Source: Andalucia godoyi
Lineage: Eukaryota; Discoba; Jakobea; Jakobida; Andaluciidae
NCBI GenBank assembly: GCA_009859145.1
Contig: VRVR01000038.1
Span: 124,001 to 188,000 of the forward strand
Reading direction: 5' to 3'
Length of the DNA stretch: 64,000 bases
Shown here: one piece after another, positions 7,766 through 17,911 of the stretch
How positions within the stretch are numbered: position 1 is the stretch's first letter
Layout of the letters: each line of letters opens with the position of its first letter
The notes under the pieces: generated by a model
Told to the model about the DNA's origin: nothing
Database searches by the model: none
What the model saw: only the letters and a program-made list of their open reading frames with translations
Translations under genes and position numbers: made by a program

Positions 7766-10148
7766 CGGACTTTTATGTTCCATCCATGTTTTTTTGGTTT
7801 TCTTTTTGTACTTAAAATGCTTTGTTTGTCAGTACTTTTTGTATTTTGAATGCGTTTGTTCATAGAAAGGAGCAAACATCATCGGAGATGACTGAATGAC
7901 AATACACCAATCAGATGCTGTCGGACGTAGCGGGATCAGCAAGGAAGGACGTTTCACTTCAACAGAGCGAACCCTGGGGTCCTGAAGACAAATGGAAAAA
8001 AATAGAGCGCAAGACAGGAAATGGACAGGCAGATACACAGTAAATAAAGAATGAACCTTGTGACGAAGGACCGCTTAAAGAAAGGAAAAAAGAAAAACAG
8101 AGACGGACACGATGAAAACAGCTACTCCGCCAACATAATTTGCCAATTGCCCACGGAAAGCCGCAAGAGCCGTCACTTTTGAGAGGAGTATGCACAACGA
8201 GCATCCTGAGAGAGTCGTGGAATAATCAAAGGCGGTGCTACGGCAATACGTTCATCTCAGCAATCAGCAAGCAGAAAGACTGGGTAATATATCATAATAC
8301 AGAGCAAGGAACAGACAACAGAACAGCCAGTTGCGCGAGCAAAAAAGATCATGATACAGCGGAGACACCAGAAAGATGTCTCGGAAGAGCTTTGAAAGTC
8401 CGCTGCACAATGACTGCGAATAGAGATTACCAAGACTACCTGGTCTCGAGTGAAATTGTAAAGGCAAACTAAAAATGAAGCACCACAGAAACTACCGGCA
8501 AATCCTTGAATCGAAACCAATACTGGCGAACAAAACATATCGATCGTTTAGCGCGAAGCATTGTCGGTCTGCAGACGTACACGTCGGCACGAATTGGAAG
8601 GAGATCAATTTGGGGGTGTGTGGTTTCCAAGATTTCCAAAAGTATGAACGACTCGAAGTCGTCGTAAAATAAATATGTGAACTGACCAGCAGGGATATCG
8701 CGAAACTCTGCAGGCGACATTATGATTTTCGTCGTAAATGGAAACTGAACAATTCGAATTTTGCTGGCAACTCGTCGAAATATCTGTTGTTGAACGAAGG
8801 GGCATAATGCACGGCTACAGATCTTATGTTTCTCCAGCGTCTACAGAACACAGCGTATCCACGTCGAAAACAGTAGTTGCTCCACATTTACAGGCAAACC
8901 TGCCTGCCTAAATGTGACTTTTTCGTCTGACGATTCGAAAGGTTGCGTCATTTGCGAAAGATGTCTTAGAAGAAAACTGAGTCTGTCTTGATGTCCCTCC
9001 TTGATATCTCGTTGAAAAGAACTGACTGGGCGGGGGCGATATGGTGGGCAGGTTGGGCTTGCTTCTGCAAATTATGGATTGCGCTGATTTGTGAGTCACT
9101 GGAATGTGAAGATCACTCGTCAGCACGATGATCCGGCTAAAACTCGAACATCCAAAATCAAGTGTCCGGTCTACGTTACTGATCAATCCTCCATTGTTAA
9201 AATTAGAAAATAATGTCCCACTGTCCGATGATAATGTGATTGCTTTCGTTGATTTTCAGTTTTTCAGCTGGCGTTTGCTAACAAAAGAGTTCATGATTCG
9301 TAGATTCTGTCGTTCCTGAGACCGATGAGCTTGCTCACGAGAAGCGCCTTTCACACCAGTGAACGCGTTCGCATTCACCATGACTGTTTAAGTGTCCACG
9401 AGAGAGACTTGCGATAACTTCTGCAATTTGATCGACTCGCGTTAGAATGCCGCTGTTCTTGATTCCACTTCATGTAATAATGGATCCGCTTTTCGAAAAC
9501 CAAGTTTGCCGCTTTTTTGCTATGTTTATCTTCTTCTTCTTCCTTCCTTTTTTTTTTTTTGCTGCACTGGCTTCTTAGAATTTTGAGCACTTCGAAAAGT
9601 TTGCCTTGCAACTATTGCAGTCCATCCAGCGTTTTTCCTTTGCTGCCGGTCAGGGACATCGAAGTGCCTCTTGGATGGTTTGTTTCCTTTTCTTGTGTAT
9701 CGTGGTCTTCCATTTTCAACACTGTCTTCGTCTACGTTCCTCAAGTCGTTCTGTTGTCGTATTTGAGAAGATTTCGGTCATTCGCTGTCTCATGCGAACT
9801 TCCTGCTTTTTTGATGAAGACTCACATCCCGCATTGAAAAGGTTGACATCCGACGATGCTCTTGTATGGTGGCGCTTTCTCTTTAACCTCTCTGACATCA
9901 GAATTCGTTTTGTGTATCCTTCTTCTTGGATTGTTGTAACACCGGAGTGTCAAAAGATATGGGACGACAAGCTTCTGAATGCTGCTGATTGCTGCAGGAG
10001 GATTTCTGTTGTAAAAGCGTTTTGGTTTAACTCCTTTCCTGTCGTACAGGTCCTGCACAAAATCTTTTTCTCTGACTTTCGCGCATGTTGCTTTTCATTT
10101 TCGTTTTTTTGTCTTCCTCTTTTTCTGTATCGCACAACCACGTTCTAC
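7766..10148. other. 2.4-kb interval without a confident gene
   Basis: It holds several short frames but none that I recognise. The most protein-like is on the minus strand at 8469-8720 (listed separately). 9520-10148 is open on the plus strand upstream of the Nopp140-like start but is T-rich and untidy, as expected of a 5' leader. No tRNA or rRNA was recognised. Confidence 0.5.
8469..8720 (-). CDS. Uncertain ORF or exon, 83 aa
   Basis: An ATG frame encodes MSPAEFRDIPAGQFTYLFYD and continues with an acidic/aromatic stretch and a basic C-terminus. The same frame stays open upstream of the ATG for a few dozen codons. Composition is protein-like but I recognise no family. It may be an exon of a gene I could not assemble, or a decayed gene. 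Confidence 0.25.
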   Translation of the reverse strand: MSPAEFRDIPAGQFTYLFYDDFESFILLEILETTHPQIDLLPIRADVYVCRPTMLRAKRSICFVRQYWFRFKDLPVVSVVLHF

Positions 10149-11819
10149 ATGTCGAACCAACAGGAGGTGTTTAATAAGCTGTCGTCTGCCTCTGTGAAGG
10201 GTCACCAGGGATTAGGATTTGGCAAAGCGCGTACTGGAGGCCCCGTAAAGTCTGCGACTCCTTTTGCCGGAACCAAGATGTCATTTGACGTAGATGCACC
10301 TGCTAGCAAGGCTGTGCTGTCTCCGGAATCTGCATACCTTCCTCTAGTTGCCCGTTTTCTTGAGAACAGCGGCCTTTCAGAGGCCGCTCGTGTCATTCGT
10401 GCTGATTCGCGATTTCCTTTGACGGATGCATTTTCGAATCTCTCTGCGACATCTGTGTTTTCATCATTACCGATTATCAAAAGAACCGATGATATACCGA
10501 TGTCTGTTTCAGATTCCTCATCTTCGTCCGAGTCCGAGTCCTCATCTTCGTCCGAGTCCGAGTCCGAGTCCGAGTCCGAGTCCGAGTCCGAGTCTGAGTC
10601 CGAGTCCGAGTCCGAGTCCGAGTCCGAGTCCGAGTCCGAGTCCGAGTCCGAGTCCGAGTCCGAGTCTGAGGCAGCGTCTGCGGTCTCGTCCGATTCGTCA
10701 TCCGAGTCCGAGTCGGAAACCTCGAATAATGCTGAGATCCTGATGAAGGAGGTAGTCTCCAGCGTGTCCAGGAAAAGATCTCTTGAAGATGCCGTGGTTC
10801 CTGTTGCGAAAGTCGCTAAACTAGCCGCATCAGAAGATCTTAGCGCATCAGATTTGGAGAGCAGTGATTCATCGTCGTCCGGGTCTTCTTCGTCGTCGGC
10901 TTCTGAATCTGAATCTGAATCTGAGTCTGAGTCCGAGTCCGAGTCCGAGTCTGAATCCGAGGCAGCATCTGCGGTCTCGTCCGAGTCTGATTCGTCGTCG
11001 TCATCCGAGTCGTCGTCCGAGTCGTCGTCCGAGTCGTCGTCCGAGTCCGAGTCTGAGTCCGAGTCTGAATCCGAGGCAGCATCTGCGGTCTCGTCCGAGT
11101 CCGATTCGTCATCCGAGTCTGATTCGTCGTCTGATTCGTCATCTGAGTCCGAGTCCGAGTCCGAGTCCGAGTCCGAGTCCGAGTCCGAGTCCGAGTCCGA
11201 GTCCGAGTCCGAGTCCGAGTCCGAGTCCGAGTCCGAGTCCGAGTCCGAGTCCGAGTCCGAGTCCGAGTCCGAGTCCGAGTCCGAGGCAGAGGCAGAGGCA
11301 GAGGCAGCATCTGCGGTCTCGTCCGAGTCCGAGTCGTCGTCGTCGTCCGAGTCGTCGTCCGAGTCGTCGTCCGAGTCGTCGTCCGAGTCCGAGTCTGAGT
11401 CCGAGTCTGAATCCGAGGCAGCATCTGCGGTCTCGTCCGAGTCTGATTCGTCGTCCGAGTCCGATTCGTCGTCTGGTTCGTCTTCTCAAAAGTCTTCTGA
11501 ATCAGAGTTGTCAACTGCGTTCAAAACGAACGTTCACAAGGTTGCAACCCCTCCTGCTTCTCAAGCGAAGACCACCACTCCTGGAACAGCAGAAAGATTT
11601 CGTCGTGTCAAAGTGGAAGAGGTAGAGTTTGTTGATGACCGGATGAAGGATAATACTTATGCAGGAACTTTTGGAGAAGATGGATATGGCTTTAGGGCCA
11701 ATGAAGTTTTGAAGAATACTCGAGGAAAGAGCTTCCGACATGAAAAAACGAAGAAGAAGCGCGGAACGTACAGAGGAGGAGAGATTACAATGGAGTCCAG
11801 ATCCATCAAGTTTGATTAA
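10149..11819 (+). CDS. NOLC1: Nopp140/SRP40-like nucleolar phosphoprotein
   Basis: Nopp140/Srp40 shuttles between nucleolus and Cajal bodies and binds box H/ACA and C/D snoRNPs. The 556-aa product has an N-terminal LisH-like helix pair ([20 protein letters not shown], about residue 60). A vast Ser/Glu-rich acidic region (about 120-455) should be heavily phosphorylated by CK2. The diagnostic SRP40 C-terminal domain runs from about 482 to 556, with [39 protein letters not shown] and a C-terminal SIKFD. Human NOLC1 has the same order but alternates acidic Ser tracts with Lys/Pro/Ala-rich spacers; here the basic spacers are almost gone. I start at [11 protein letters not shown]; the open extension upstream does not look coding. 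Confidence 0.93.
   Translation: MSNQQEVFNKLSSASVKGHQGLGFGKARTGGPVKSATPFAGTKMSFDVDAPASKAVLSPESAYLPLVARFLENSGLSEAARVIRADSRFPLTDAFSNLSATSVFSSLPIIKRTDDIPMSVSDSSSSSESESSSSSESESESESESESESESESESESESESESESESESESESEAASAVSSDSSSESESETSNNAEILMKEVVSSVSRKRSLEDAVVPVAKVAKLAASEDLSASDLESSDSSSSGSSSSSASESESESESESESESESESEAASAVSSESDSSSSSESSSESSSESSSESESESESESEAASAVSSESDSSSESDSSSDSSSESESESESESESESESESESESESESESESESESESESESESESESEAEAEAEAASAVSSESESSSSSESSSESSSESSSESESESESESEAASAVSSESDSSSESDSSSGSSSQKSSESELSTAFKTNVHKVATPPASQAKTTTPGTAERFRRVKVEEVEFVDDRMKDNTYAGTFGEDGYGFRANEVLKNTRGKSFRHEKTKKKRGTYRGGEITMESRSIKFD
10506..11492 (+). repeat. TCCGAG hexanucleotide (Ser-Glu) repeat array inside NOLC1-like gene
   Basis: Long perfect runs of the 6-bp unit TCCGAG, encoding Ser-Glu, occur at about 10534-10664 and 11143-11284. 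They are interrupted by GCAGCATCTGCGGTCTCGTC (AASAVSS) breaks at about 10670, 10961, 11070, 11305 and 11420. The blocks around 10960-11110 and 11305-11460 are near copies of each other, showing segmental duplication inside the array. Purity is high, so unequal exchange or slippage is probably recent. Confidence 0.9.
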
Positions 11820-12044
11820 GTTTACCTATTCAACATTCATTTTGTGTCCGTTAAAAAAAGAATAAAAATCACTGAAAAAAATACTCAACAAGTTTTGGGT
11901 TTTTCAGATGTCATTGAAACCAAGGCTTGAAAGTAAAAATCAAACCAAAACCAGAGAACATCAACAGTCAAGAAGCGAAAACAGTAAAGAAACAAAAAAA
12001 AGAAAGAAAAAACGAGAAGAATCAATTCTTCACGGAACGGCTCG

Positions 12045-13277
12045 TTATGCTGCAAGCTGCTTAATGGTCGATTCAACGCTATCATAGTGCACATTTCCGT
12101 TCCCATCCGTCACGAAATTAAGCAAATCTTCCATCACAGTGTCATCGAACGCCAAGCCACTCTTGCGAAGGCACATGCGGAACATATGTCTGGGAACAAA
12201 TCCTTCTCCCGATTTATCGGCCTTTCGAGATTGTTGTCTCACAAACCCAAGTTGACCAGTCAAGTCTCGCGCCGCCTGTGCAACGCCTCCAGAAACATTT
12301 CCGGCCGAAGACTTTGGGGTCGACGGAACTGAGCGAGAAGGCTGCAGAACGGATGGAGATCCTGGAGCACCAGGGACAATCTGTTTTCCATGTCTTTTCT
12401 TGTGCTGAAGACCTTCTTCAATAATGCGGAGTACGTCATCGATAGGGACGCTTTGTTCAACCCGTCCATACAACTCTGCCATCATATCCTGCAACGGAAA
12501 ATCGTCTGCATACCGACCTAAAGCTCGTCGAATGTTTGCAGAAGAAATGATACCAGGCTGGTACTGATCTCCGAATTGCTCAAGAGACTTTCGCACCTCA
12601 TCCAGAGAAACGCCATCAAAACGACGCACAATCTTTGAATAAAAGGCATTTCGGTCAGTAGCCGACAGCGGATCGAGACCAGCAGGATCAACGGAACCGA
12701 CGGGTCCAGCAGATTGACCATTTGCAGAGGAAGACCAAGCAGCAGAATCGGATCCAGAACGCTGATTACTTCCATATGACGTTGTCAGAGAAGAATGCGA
12801 CGGCGTATTCGACTGCGATGGTCCCGAAGAAGAGGAAAATGCAGCAGGAGAAAATTCTCGCAGAAACGCCTGACGAGTAATCTGATACCTCCGCTCAGGA
12901 TCAAGAACGGTGACAAGATCCTGGAACATATTTCCTCGGCAGCGCATCTTCAACACGTGCTCAAGCCCTTCTTGCAACTCCACATACGACAAAACACCAT
13001 GGTTGTGAGTGTCGAACTGCGAAAACATGTCCTCCGCAGAGACATGCTTCTGACGCTCAGCACGCTCCAGGATATCCCGACGTAAAACTTCAAACCGGGC
13101 CTGACGGTCGTCGAGCTGTTGGGCAGGGAATGCTGATCCGGCAGCAGCAGCAGGCGTCGCTCCTACGGGAATTGTCGGGGCAGAAGACTGCTGACGACGG
13201 GGCTGCGGAGCGTCATTTTGACCGCCATAGATAATAGAAGAAGCCGCCTGGCCTTCATTGTACGATTTACGAGACAT
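12045..13277 (-). CDS. EF-hand protein of unknown role
   Basis: This 410-aa acidic/Ser-rich protein has one clear EF-hand loop, FDTHNHGVLSYVELQE (about residues 88-103), with Asp, His, His, Ser and Glu at liganding positions. Two or three weaker helix-loop-helix units follow (NAFYSKIVRRFDGVSLDEVR; EEGLQHKKRHGKQ; FVTDGNGNVHYDSVES near the C-terminus, which is a second plausible loop). The linkers are Gln/Ser/Ala/Pro-rich. Calcium binding is inferred. I start at MSRKSYNEG because the frame upstream of it has no ATG. The gene is head to head with the unknown gene at 14294, and repeat copy 2 lies between them. Confidence 0.8.
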   Translation of the reverse strand: MSRKSYNEGQAASSIIYGGQNDAPQPRRQQSSAPTIPVGATPAAAAGSAFPAQQLDDRQARFEVLRRDILERAERQKHVSAEDMFSQFDTHNHGVLSYVELQEGLEHVLKMRCRGNMFQDLVTVLDPERRYQITRQAFLREFSPAAFSSSSGPSQSNTPSHSSLTTSYGSNQRSGSDSAAWSSSANGQSAGPVGSVDPAGLDPLSATDRNAFYSKIVRRFDGVSLDEVRKSLEQFGDQYQPGIISSANIRRALGRYADDFPLQDMMAELYGRVEQSVPIDDVLRIIEEGLQHKKRHGKQIVPGAPGSPSVLQPSRSVPSTPKSSAGNVSGGVAQAARDLTGQLGFVRQQSRKADKSGEGFVPRHMFRMCLRKSGLAFDDTVMEDLLNFVTDGNGNVHYDSVESTIKQLAA

Positions 13278-13544
13278 TTGATCCAAAAATAAAAGCGTCT
13301 AAAATCACGATCAAGATTGAAGAAGAGAGAGAGGGAGAGAGAGAGAGAAATAAAAAGAAGATCATAAAAGGGGGGGCAGCAACCGACGAACAGACAAGAC
13401 GAAGAGAACCATAAGAGCGCGTTGACGGCCAATGTCGATTTCCGGGATTTTTCCTCAAACAGACTTGAACAGGAGACCGTTGCGTTAAAAAAAGTCGAGT
13501 CCGGCATAATGTTGACATTTGACGACAGTCCTTTCCGCTCGCCA

Positions 13545-14215
13545 AAAACATGAATCACTACTGATCATCGGCTTAGCGGTCACCAAAGACAGATCCAAGC
13601 CTCGCGTTTTTTGTTTTTTGTTTTTGTTTTTGGGCTATTTTATTTGGGGCGAGCACCACCTCTTCCATGCAGTCAAAGGATCATCGCAACCAAACCTATT
13701 CCCCAATCGATTCAACATTCATAAAATAAACGTTGGAGGAAACAGAATGTAGTCGGCGAACGCCGCCGCGCCGGACGACGCTTTTGCCTTTGCTCCTTCT
13801 TGTTCTCTGACCTGAAAGCGCATTCCAAACGCAATCGATCACTTCTTCGTGATCTGATGATCATCCGCCTGCTCAGCAAGTTGCGACGAGAGGGGAATCA
13901 ACGGGTTTCGTGGTTCTCGGTGTCTTCGGGCATGGCCGGACTGAGTTTGTTGGGAAGACCCCTCTTTGGAGGCATGCGATGTGTTTTGTCTTTGTCTCTG
14001 GTGAAAGGTGCTGCTTGAGGGTTCGATTATAAATATAAGAAACAAACAGAAAAATGGTGGAAAGAAAGAAAAATAGTGAGTGAGAGAAATTCTGGATTTT
14101 GACTACGGTCAGGAAATCACGTCCCCCCCCATAGGGTTAAGTTGGTGTGAAAGCTTCCAGTATGATGTTGTTCGTTTGATGTTCAACGTTGATATACAAA
14201 GCCTTCAACCGTCAC
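13545..14215 (-). repeat. Promoter-associated repeat, copy 2 (inverted)
   Basis: This is the inverted, nearly identical partner of 1623-2292. It occupies the head-to-head intergenic region between the EF-hand gene (starts 13277, minus) and the unknown gene (starts 14294, plus). The end corresponding to base 1623 of copy 1 again faces a gene start about 80 bp away. Just outside its other end, TTTTGGCGAGCGG also occurs beside copy 3, so the ancestral unit was slightly longer than the copy 1 match. Confidence 0.88.
14028..14035 (+). promoter_or_regulatory. TATA-like box in repeat copy 2
   Basis: TATAAATA lies 259 bp before the ATG at 14294, matching the spacing of copy 1 to sideroflexin. A GTGAGT donor-like string follows at 14076-14081, which would allow a 5'-leader intron; no acceptor is proven. 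Confidence 0.4.
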
Positions 14216-14293
14216 CCCTGTGCTGGCGAACGACGTTGATGGTGGGTGCGGCTTTTGCGAGTGCAGGCGACCGTGTTTTTGTGAGCGCAAAAG

Positions 14294-14857
14294 ATGGAAG
14301 AGCAGTTTGACAGCCTTCCAAAGGCCGATTTTTTTGCTCGATGGCGAGGTATCCGTAGTGCTATTCGAGCAGTCCTTCACAAGCAACGATTGTCGCTTGG
14401 GCGCTTTTGCGAGTCAGTTTTGCAGATTCCGTTTTCCCATGTGTATTACCAATTTCTCAATGAAGCTGTTCAGCATCCCCCGTCTCGCCACAAGAATTCT
14501 TTTGGTCGTACTTTTGCTCTTGCATGCTGGAATTTCGCATCGTCTGTTTCTTGCGTTGCCAATTCGGCGGTATTCGACATTTCTTCACAACAACTCTTGT
14601 CGTATGCTGTTTCCTGTCTAATGATCGACAAAGTTGCTCGTCTCGAGGAGTTCCATATCGTTCGCATTGAGTTTCTGACTCCTTCGGAAGACATTGTTGT
14701 TTATGCATCCCATGAGCTGGAGGCAGAAACATGCATCCGTGTCATCGATGACATGTTCTCAGAGGTTCTCGGTTCGTTGGAGCAACAGCAGATCAGCGGA
14801 TGGGATCAGCGGGTTAGAATAAGAAAGCACGAGAAACACGTCAAAGAAACCGGGTAG
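14294..14857 (+). CDS. Unknown 187-aa protein
   Basis: The single open frame starts MEEQFDSLPKADFFARWRGI. It is mostly alpha-helical in appearance, with an Arg-rich N-terminal helix, a central hydrophobic segment (RTFALACWNFASSVSCVAN) and an acidic segment (RIEFLTPSEDIVVYASHELE) before a basic tail. No motif of a family I know is evident, and no signal peptide is seen. It is divergent from the EF-hand gene across repeat copy 2, and convergent with citrate synthase (125 bp between stops). Codon use looks like its neighbours, so I regard it as a real gene. Confidence 0.65.
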   Translation: MEEQFDSLPKADFFARWRGIRSAIRAVLHKQRLSLGRFCESVLQIPFSHVYYQFLNEAVQHPPSRHKNSFGRTFALACWNFASSVSCVANSAVFDISSQQLLSYAVSCLMIDKVARLEEFHIVRIEFLTPSEDIVVYASHELEAETCIRVIDDMFSEVLGSLEQQQISGWDQRVRIRKHEKHVKETG

Positions 14858-14982
14858 TTTATTAATTTTCCCAAAGGATTCGAATGTCGACGGGATTGAA
14901 AGTGAGGAAGGAAACAACAACAACAACGACGACGACAAGAACAACAGTACTGAAGCCACATCACCATCGGATCCATGTTCAG

Positions 14983-16383
14983 TTACTTCGCAGTGCCGTA
15001 GTGATGATCAGCGCCTCGATTTCTGCGTATTGAAGCTTCGGAAACGGAAGTACCCAGATCTGGAGATACGGATTTGACTCGATTCTCCATTGGGATGAAT
15101 TTGCGATCGCGGGCGCCTTCGTAAACTTGGCGAGGACGATAGATACGAAGCTCAGGATCTGACAAAGATTCAATCCAATGGGCAAGCCAGCCCGCCACAC
15201 GGGGAATACAGAAAAGGACGGGGAAGTAGTCCGAGGGAAATCCAAGAGTATGGTAAATCATTCCTGTGAAGAAATCGACGTTTGGATACAGTTTTCGCGA
15301 CACAAAATAGTCGTCAGCTAAGGCGGCCTTCTCCAGCGCAAGAGCAATCTCCATGAGAGGCGAGGTACCGAGAGTATCAAACACATCCATGGCAACTTTC
15401 TTCAAAATTTTCGCACGAGGGTCGTAGTTCTTGTACACACGGTGTCCGAACCCCATCAGCTTGCGTTTCTTGTTCTTCACATCATCCAAGAACTGGTTAA
15501 CATTTTCCGGTTTTCCAATCTCCTTGAGCTGTTCCAACACAGCTTCGTTGGCACCACCGTGCAACGGGCCGTAGAGAGCACCTGCCGCACCTGCAACTGC
15601 AGTGTACGGGTCGACAGCAGAAGACGCTAGATGGCGCATTGCAGCAGTTGAGCAATTTAATTCATGTTCTGCATGCAGGATAAACAATATCTCCATTGCA
15701 CGGGTAATGCGCGGGTCTGGGCGATATTCAACTTCCGACAACCTGTCAAGCATGTAGAGGAAATTTTCTGCGTAGCCCAGCGTGTTCACCGGGGTGTTGT
15801 ACGGACGTCCAATGCGATGGCGATAGGCACAGGCAGCAATTGTTGGAACTTTGCCCAATATACGGAAGAGTTGTTTGTTTCGAAGACTGGATCTTGCATC
15901 ATTTTTTGAATCATACAAACACGGTCCTTGCAACGCTGGATTCGCATTCGGGTAAAATGTCGAGAGCGCTGCAACCGACGAGATAACCATGCCCATTGGA
16001 TGTGCGTCATATCGGAAAGTTTTCATCAGATCTTCCAAGTTCACATGCAGATACGTGTGGTGCATGATGCGTTCTTCCCACTCTGCCAACTGTTCCTTTG
16101 TCGGCAAGTCTCCATGAATCAAAAGGAATGCAACCTCTAAGAACGTACAGTGGTCAACCAGATCTTCAATATTGTAGCCACGATACTCGAGAATTCCCTT
16201 GTCACCGTCAATGTAACAGATCTTGGATTTCGCAATGGAGGTGTTCATAAAACCCGGATCGTACGACATGATTCCGAGATCCTTGAGATCAGTGGCCCGA
16301 ACAAACTCGCCATTGAACACCGGGCACTCAATGGATTTTCCAGTCCGATTGTCAGTCACAGTAAGAGAATCGCGGACAGTCAT
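14983..16383 (-). CDS. CS: Citrate synthase, bacterial/peroxisomal (GltA) type
   Basis: This enzyme condenses oxaloacetate and acetyl-CoA into citrate. The 466-aa product has the catalytic set of the hexameric/GltA class: His275 in YGPLHGGANEAV, His314 in MGFGHRVYKNYDPRA and Asp370 in YPNVDFFTGMIY. It also has FILHAEHELNCSTA and RPYNTP. This is the type found in most Gram-negative bacteria and in plant peroxisomes (CSY2), not the animal/yeast mitochondrial type. I see no presequence at the MTVRDSLTV start and no C-terminal SKL; the protein ends HHYGTAK. The frame is open further upstream, but that part reads as poly-Phe/Leu UTR. A short upstream targeting exon cannot be excluded, so location (cytosol, peroxisome or mitochondrion) is open. 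Confidence 0.95.
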   Translation of the reverse strand: MTVRDSLTVTDNRTGKSIECPVFNGEFVRATDLKDLGIMSYDPGFMNTSIAKSKICYIDGDKGILEYRGYNIEDLVDHCTFLEVAFLLIHGDLPTKEQLAEWEERIMHHTYLHVNLEDLMKTFRYDAHPMGMVISSVAALSTFYPNANPALQGPCLYDSKNDARSSLRNKQLFRILGKVPTIAACAYRHRIGRPYNTPVNTLGYAENFLYMLDRLSEVEYRPDPRITRAMEILFILHAEHELNCSTAAMRHLASSAVDPYTAVAGAAGALYGPLHGGANEAVLEQLKEIGKPENVNQFLDDVKNKKRKLMGFGHRVYKNYDPRAKILKKVAMDVFDTLGTSPLMEIALALEKAALADDYFVSRKLYPNVDFFTGMIYHTLGFPSDYFPVLFCIPRVAGWLAHWIESLSDPELRIYRPRQVYEGARDRKFIPMENRVKSVSPDLGTSVSEASIRRNRGADHHYGTAK

Positions 16384-16489
16384 CGAGAAAGCCTCCTTCG
16401 TGCACAAAATGCAATACTGAGAAGAGTGAAGCAACAGCAACCACAACAGCAACAAAAAGAAACAAGAAACAAGAAACAAGAAAAAAGTA

Positions 16490-16522
16490 AAAAGTAAAAA
16501 GTAAAAAGTAAAAAGTAAAAAG
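16490..16522. repeat. AAAAAGT heptanucleotide repeat
   Basis: About five tandem AAAAAGT units lie in the leader upstream of citrate synthase. Confidence 0.75.
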
Positions 16523-17189
16523 AAAAGAACGTCTCGACGATGGTAAACTCCAAGCAGTGCCCAATTTTTTCCGTCGAAAATCGAGAGACTAGGCTGGAGA
16601 AAGTGGAGAGCACGCACACAGGAACTCGAATCGACAATAGTCAAAAGGGGATCCTTCTGCGGTTGCCACTTACTGCGATATGATGGAGCAATCCAAAGCG
16701 CACGTAAAGCACAAAAACACTGCAACGCGCCATGCGCATACGTCTGTTATCTTCACAGCTCCGTCACACGATGCCCCCGATTTGTTTCGCCCCATTCTGA
16801 TCATGAAATCCCTATACATACGCCGCCGTGTTGCATTCTCGCACAGCGACGCTCATTTCTTATTTTTATTTTTATTTTTATTGTCCATGCAACGCACCAT
16901 GTACGTCACACCCGCAACGCTGCGCAACACCGATGGCGTCTCCACCGCCGCCGGAAAGATCCGCAGCATCCACGCCGGCTCCAATCGCATGCACTGCCTC
17001 TGTGGTTGACACAATAAAAGAACACAAAAGTGCTAATTTATTCTACACTAAACGAAAGAGAAAAGAATCGTAAGCAAAAACACAAACACAAACACAAACG
17101 GCGAAAGTGACTACAGCAGGCGCAAGCTACAACGGACAGCGCAGCGCCGAAAGCAGACGCAAACAGAGCCCGCGGCGAAAGCAGTGAAG

Positions 17190-17620
17190 GTGAAGATGGC
17201 TCAGCGCAGTGCGCATTTCCTCTGCATCCCACAGCCGCTTGTCAAGCGCGTGATTGCGCTGGATCTCGGTCTTCGAAGATCGCCAAGGCGATAACTGCGC
17301 GGCAGATACTGACATGGGGCCGTCATCAATTCCAACAGCGGCTGCTCTGCAAAAACCGTGCTAATTCGCGGGGGCGGCAGGTGTCGATTGTGACTTGTGA
17401 CGGAGGAGTTCACGTTTAAAGCGTGCGGCCGTTGCGCGGAAATCCATCGCAGGTTGTATGGAAACAAGGTGTGTTTTGTTGCCCATCGTGCAAATGCACG
17501 GTCGACCACGACTGGAACGGCGCGCGCAACATCTACATCTATCTTAGGAACGTCTCTCATGCCGAGGGGCGTGTTGGGGCCTACCCCCCTTCCCAATTAT
17601 GCTATGCATTTTGTTGGGTC
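17190..17620 (+). pseudogene. Decayed Fanzor (TnpB-like nuclease) C-terminal half
   Basis: Three frames carry successive pieces of a TnpB/Fanzor RuvC and zinc-ribbon region. VKRVIALDLGLR (about 17241-17276) resembles RuvC-I. LTWGRHQFQQRLLCKNRA (about 17308-17361) is the helix before RuvC-II. VTEEFTFKACGRC (about 17398-17436) carries the RuvC-II Glu and the first CxxC. VFCCPSCKCTVDHDWNGARN (about 17471-17530) carries the second CxxC and the RuvC-III Asp in DWNGARN. At least two frameshifts and a missing stretch after RuvC-I break it, so no nuclease can be made. The 3' flank, with GGGGCCTACCCCCCTTCC and GATCAGCGATGATT, resembles those of the other copies. No N-terminal part was found upstream. 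Confidence 0.8.
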
Positions 17621-17911
17621 GCAACATTGATTATGGGTGATCAGCGATGATTATCCGTGGTTAGTATGCAATGTAGGCAGTGTTGTGTTTTGTTTCAACT
17701 TTCAAAACGTACAACAGCTGCAGTTGAGTTCACTTGAGTGGCCGGGTTCATGCCTTTCGGAAAAATTGGAGAATCAACGACCCATCAAAACCGTGGACAA
17801 TCGTGCATTTCCCGTCGCCAGTTTCTCCCCGAACGTATTTTATTTATAGCGAAACGGCAAATATCTGTGTTTTATCCATCACAAATTTCACAGAGTACAG
17901 CGAATTGAGCC

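Larger units (their letters stand above)
16384..17911. other. Intergenic region with Fanzor relic
   Basis: This is the upstream region of citrate synthase (minus) and of the membrane/coiled-coil gene (plus). Its right half holds a decayed Fanzor gene (17190-17620). The rest (16680-17030) holds only short untidy frames. Confidence 0.6.

Noticed and set aside
10477..11625. Long open frames in other frames and on the minus strand across the Ser-Glu array (poly Arg-Thr, Leu-Gly, Pro-Ser)
   Set aside because: They are frame shadows of the TCCGAG hexanucleotide repeat and lack any non-repeat domain.
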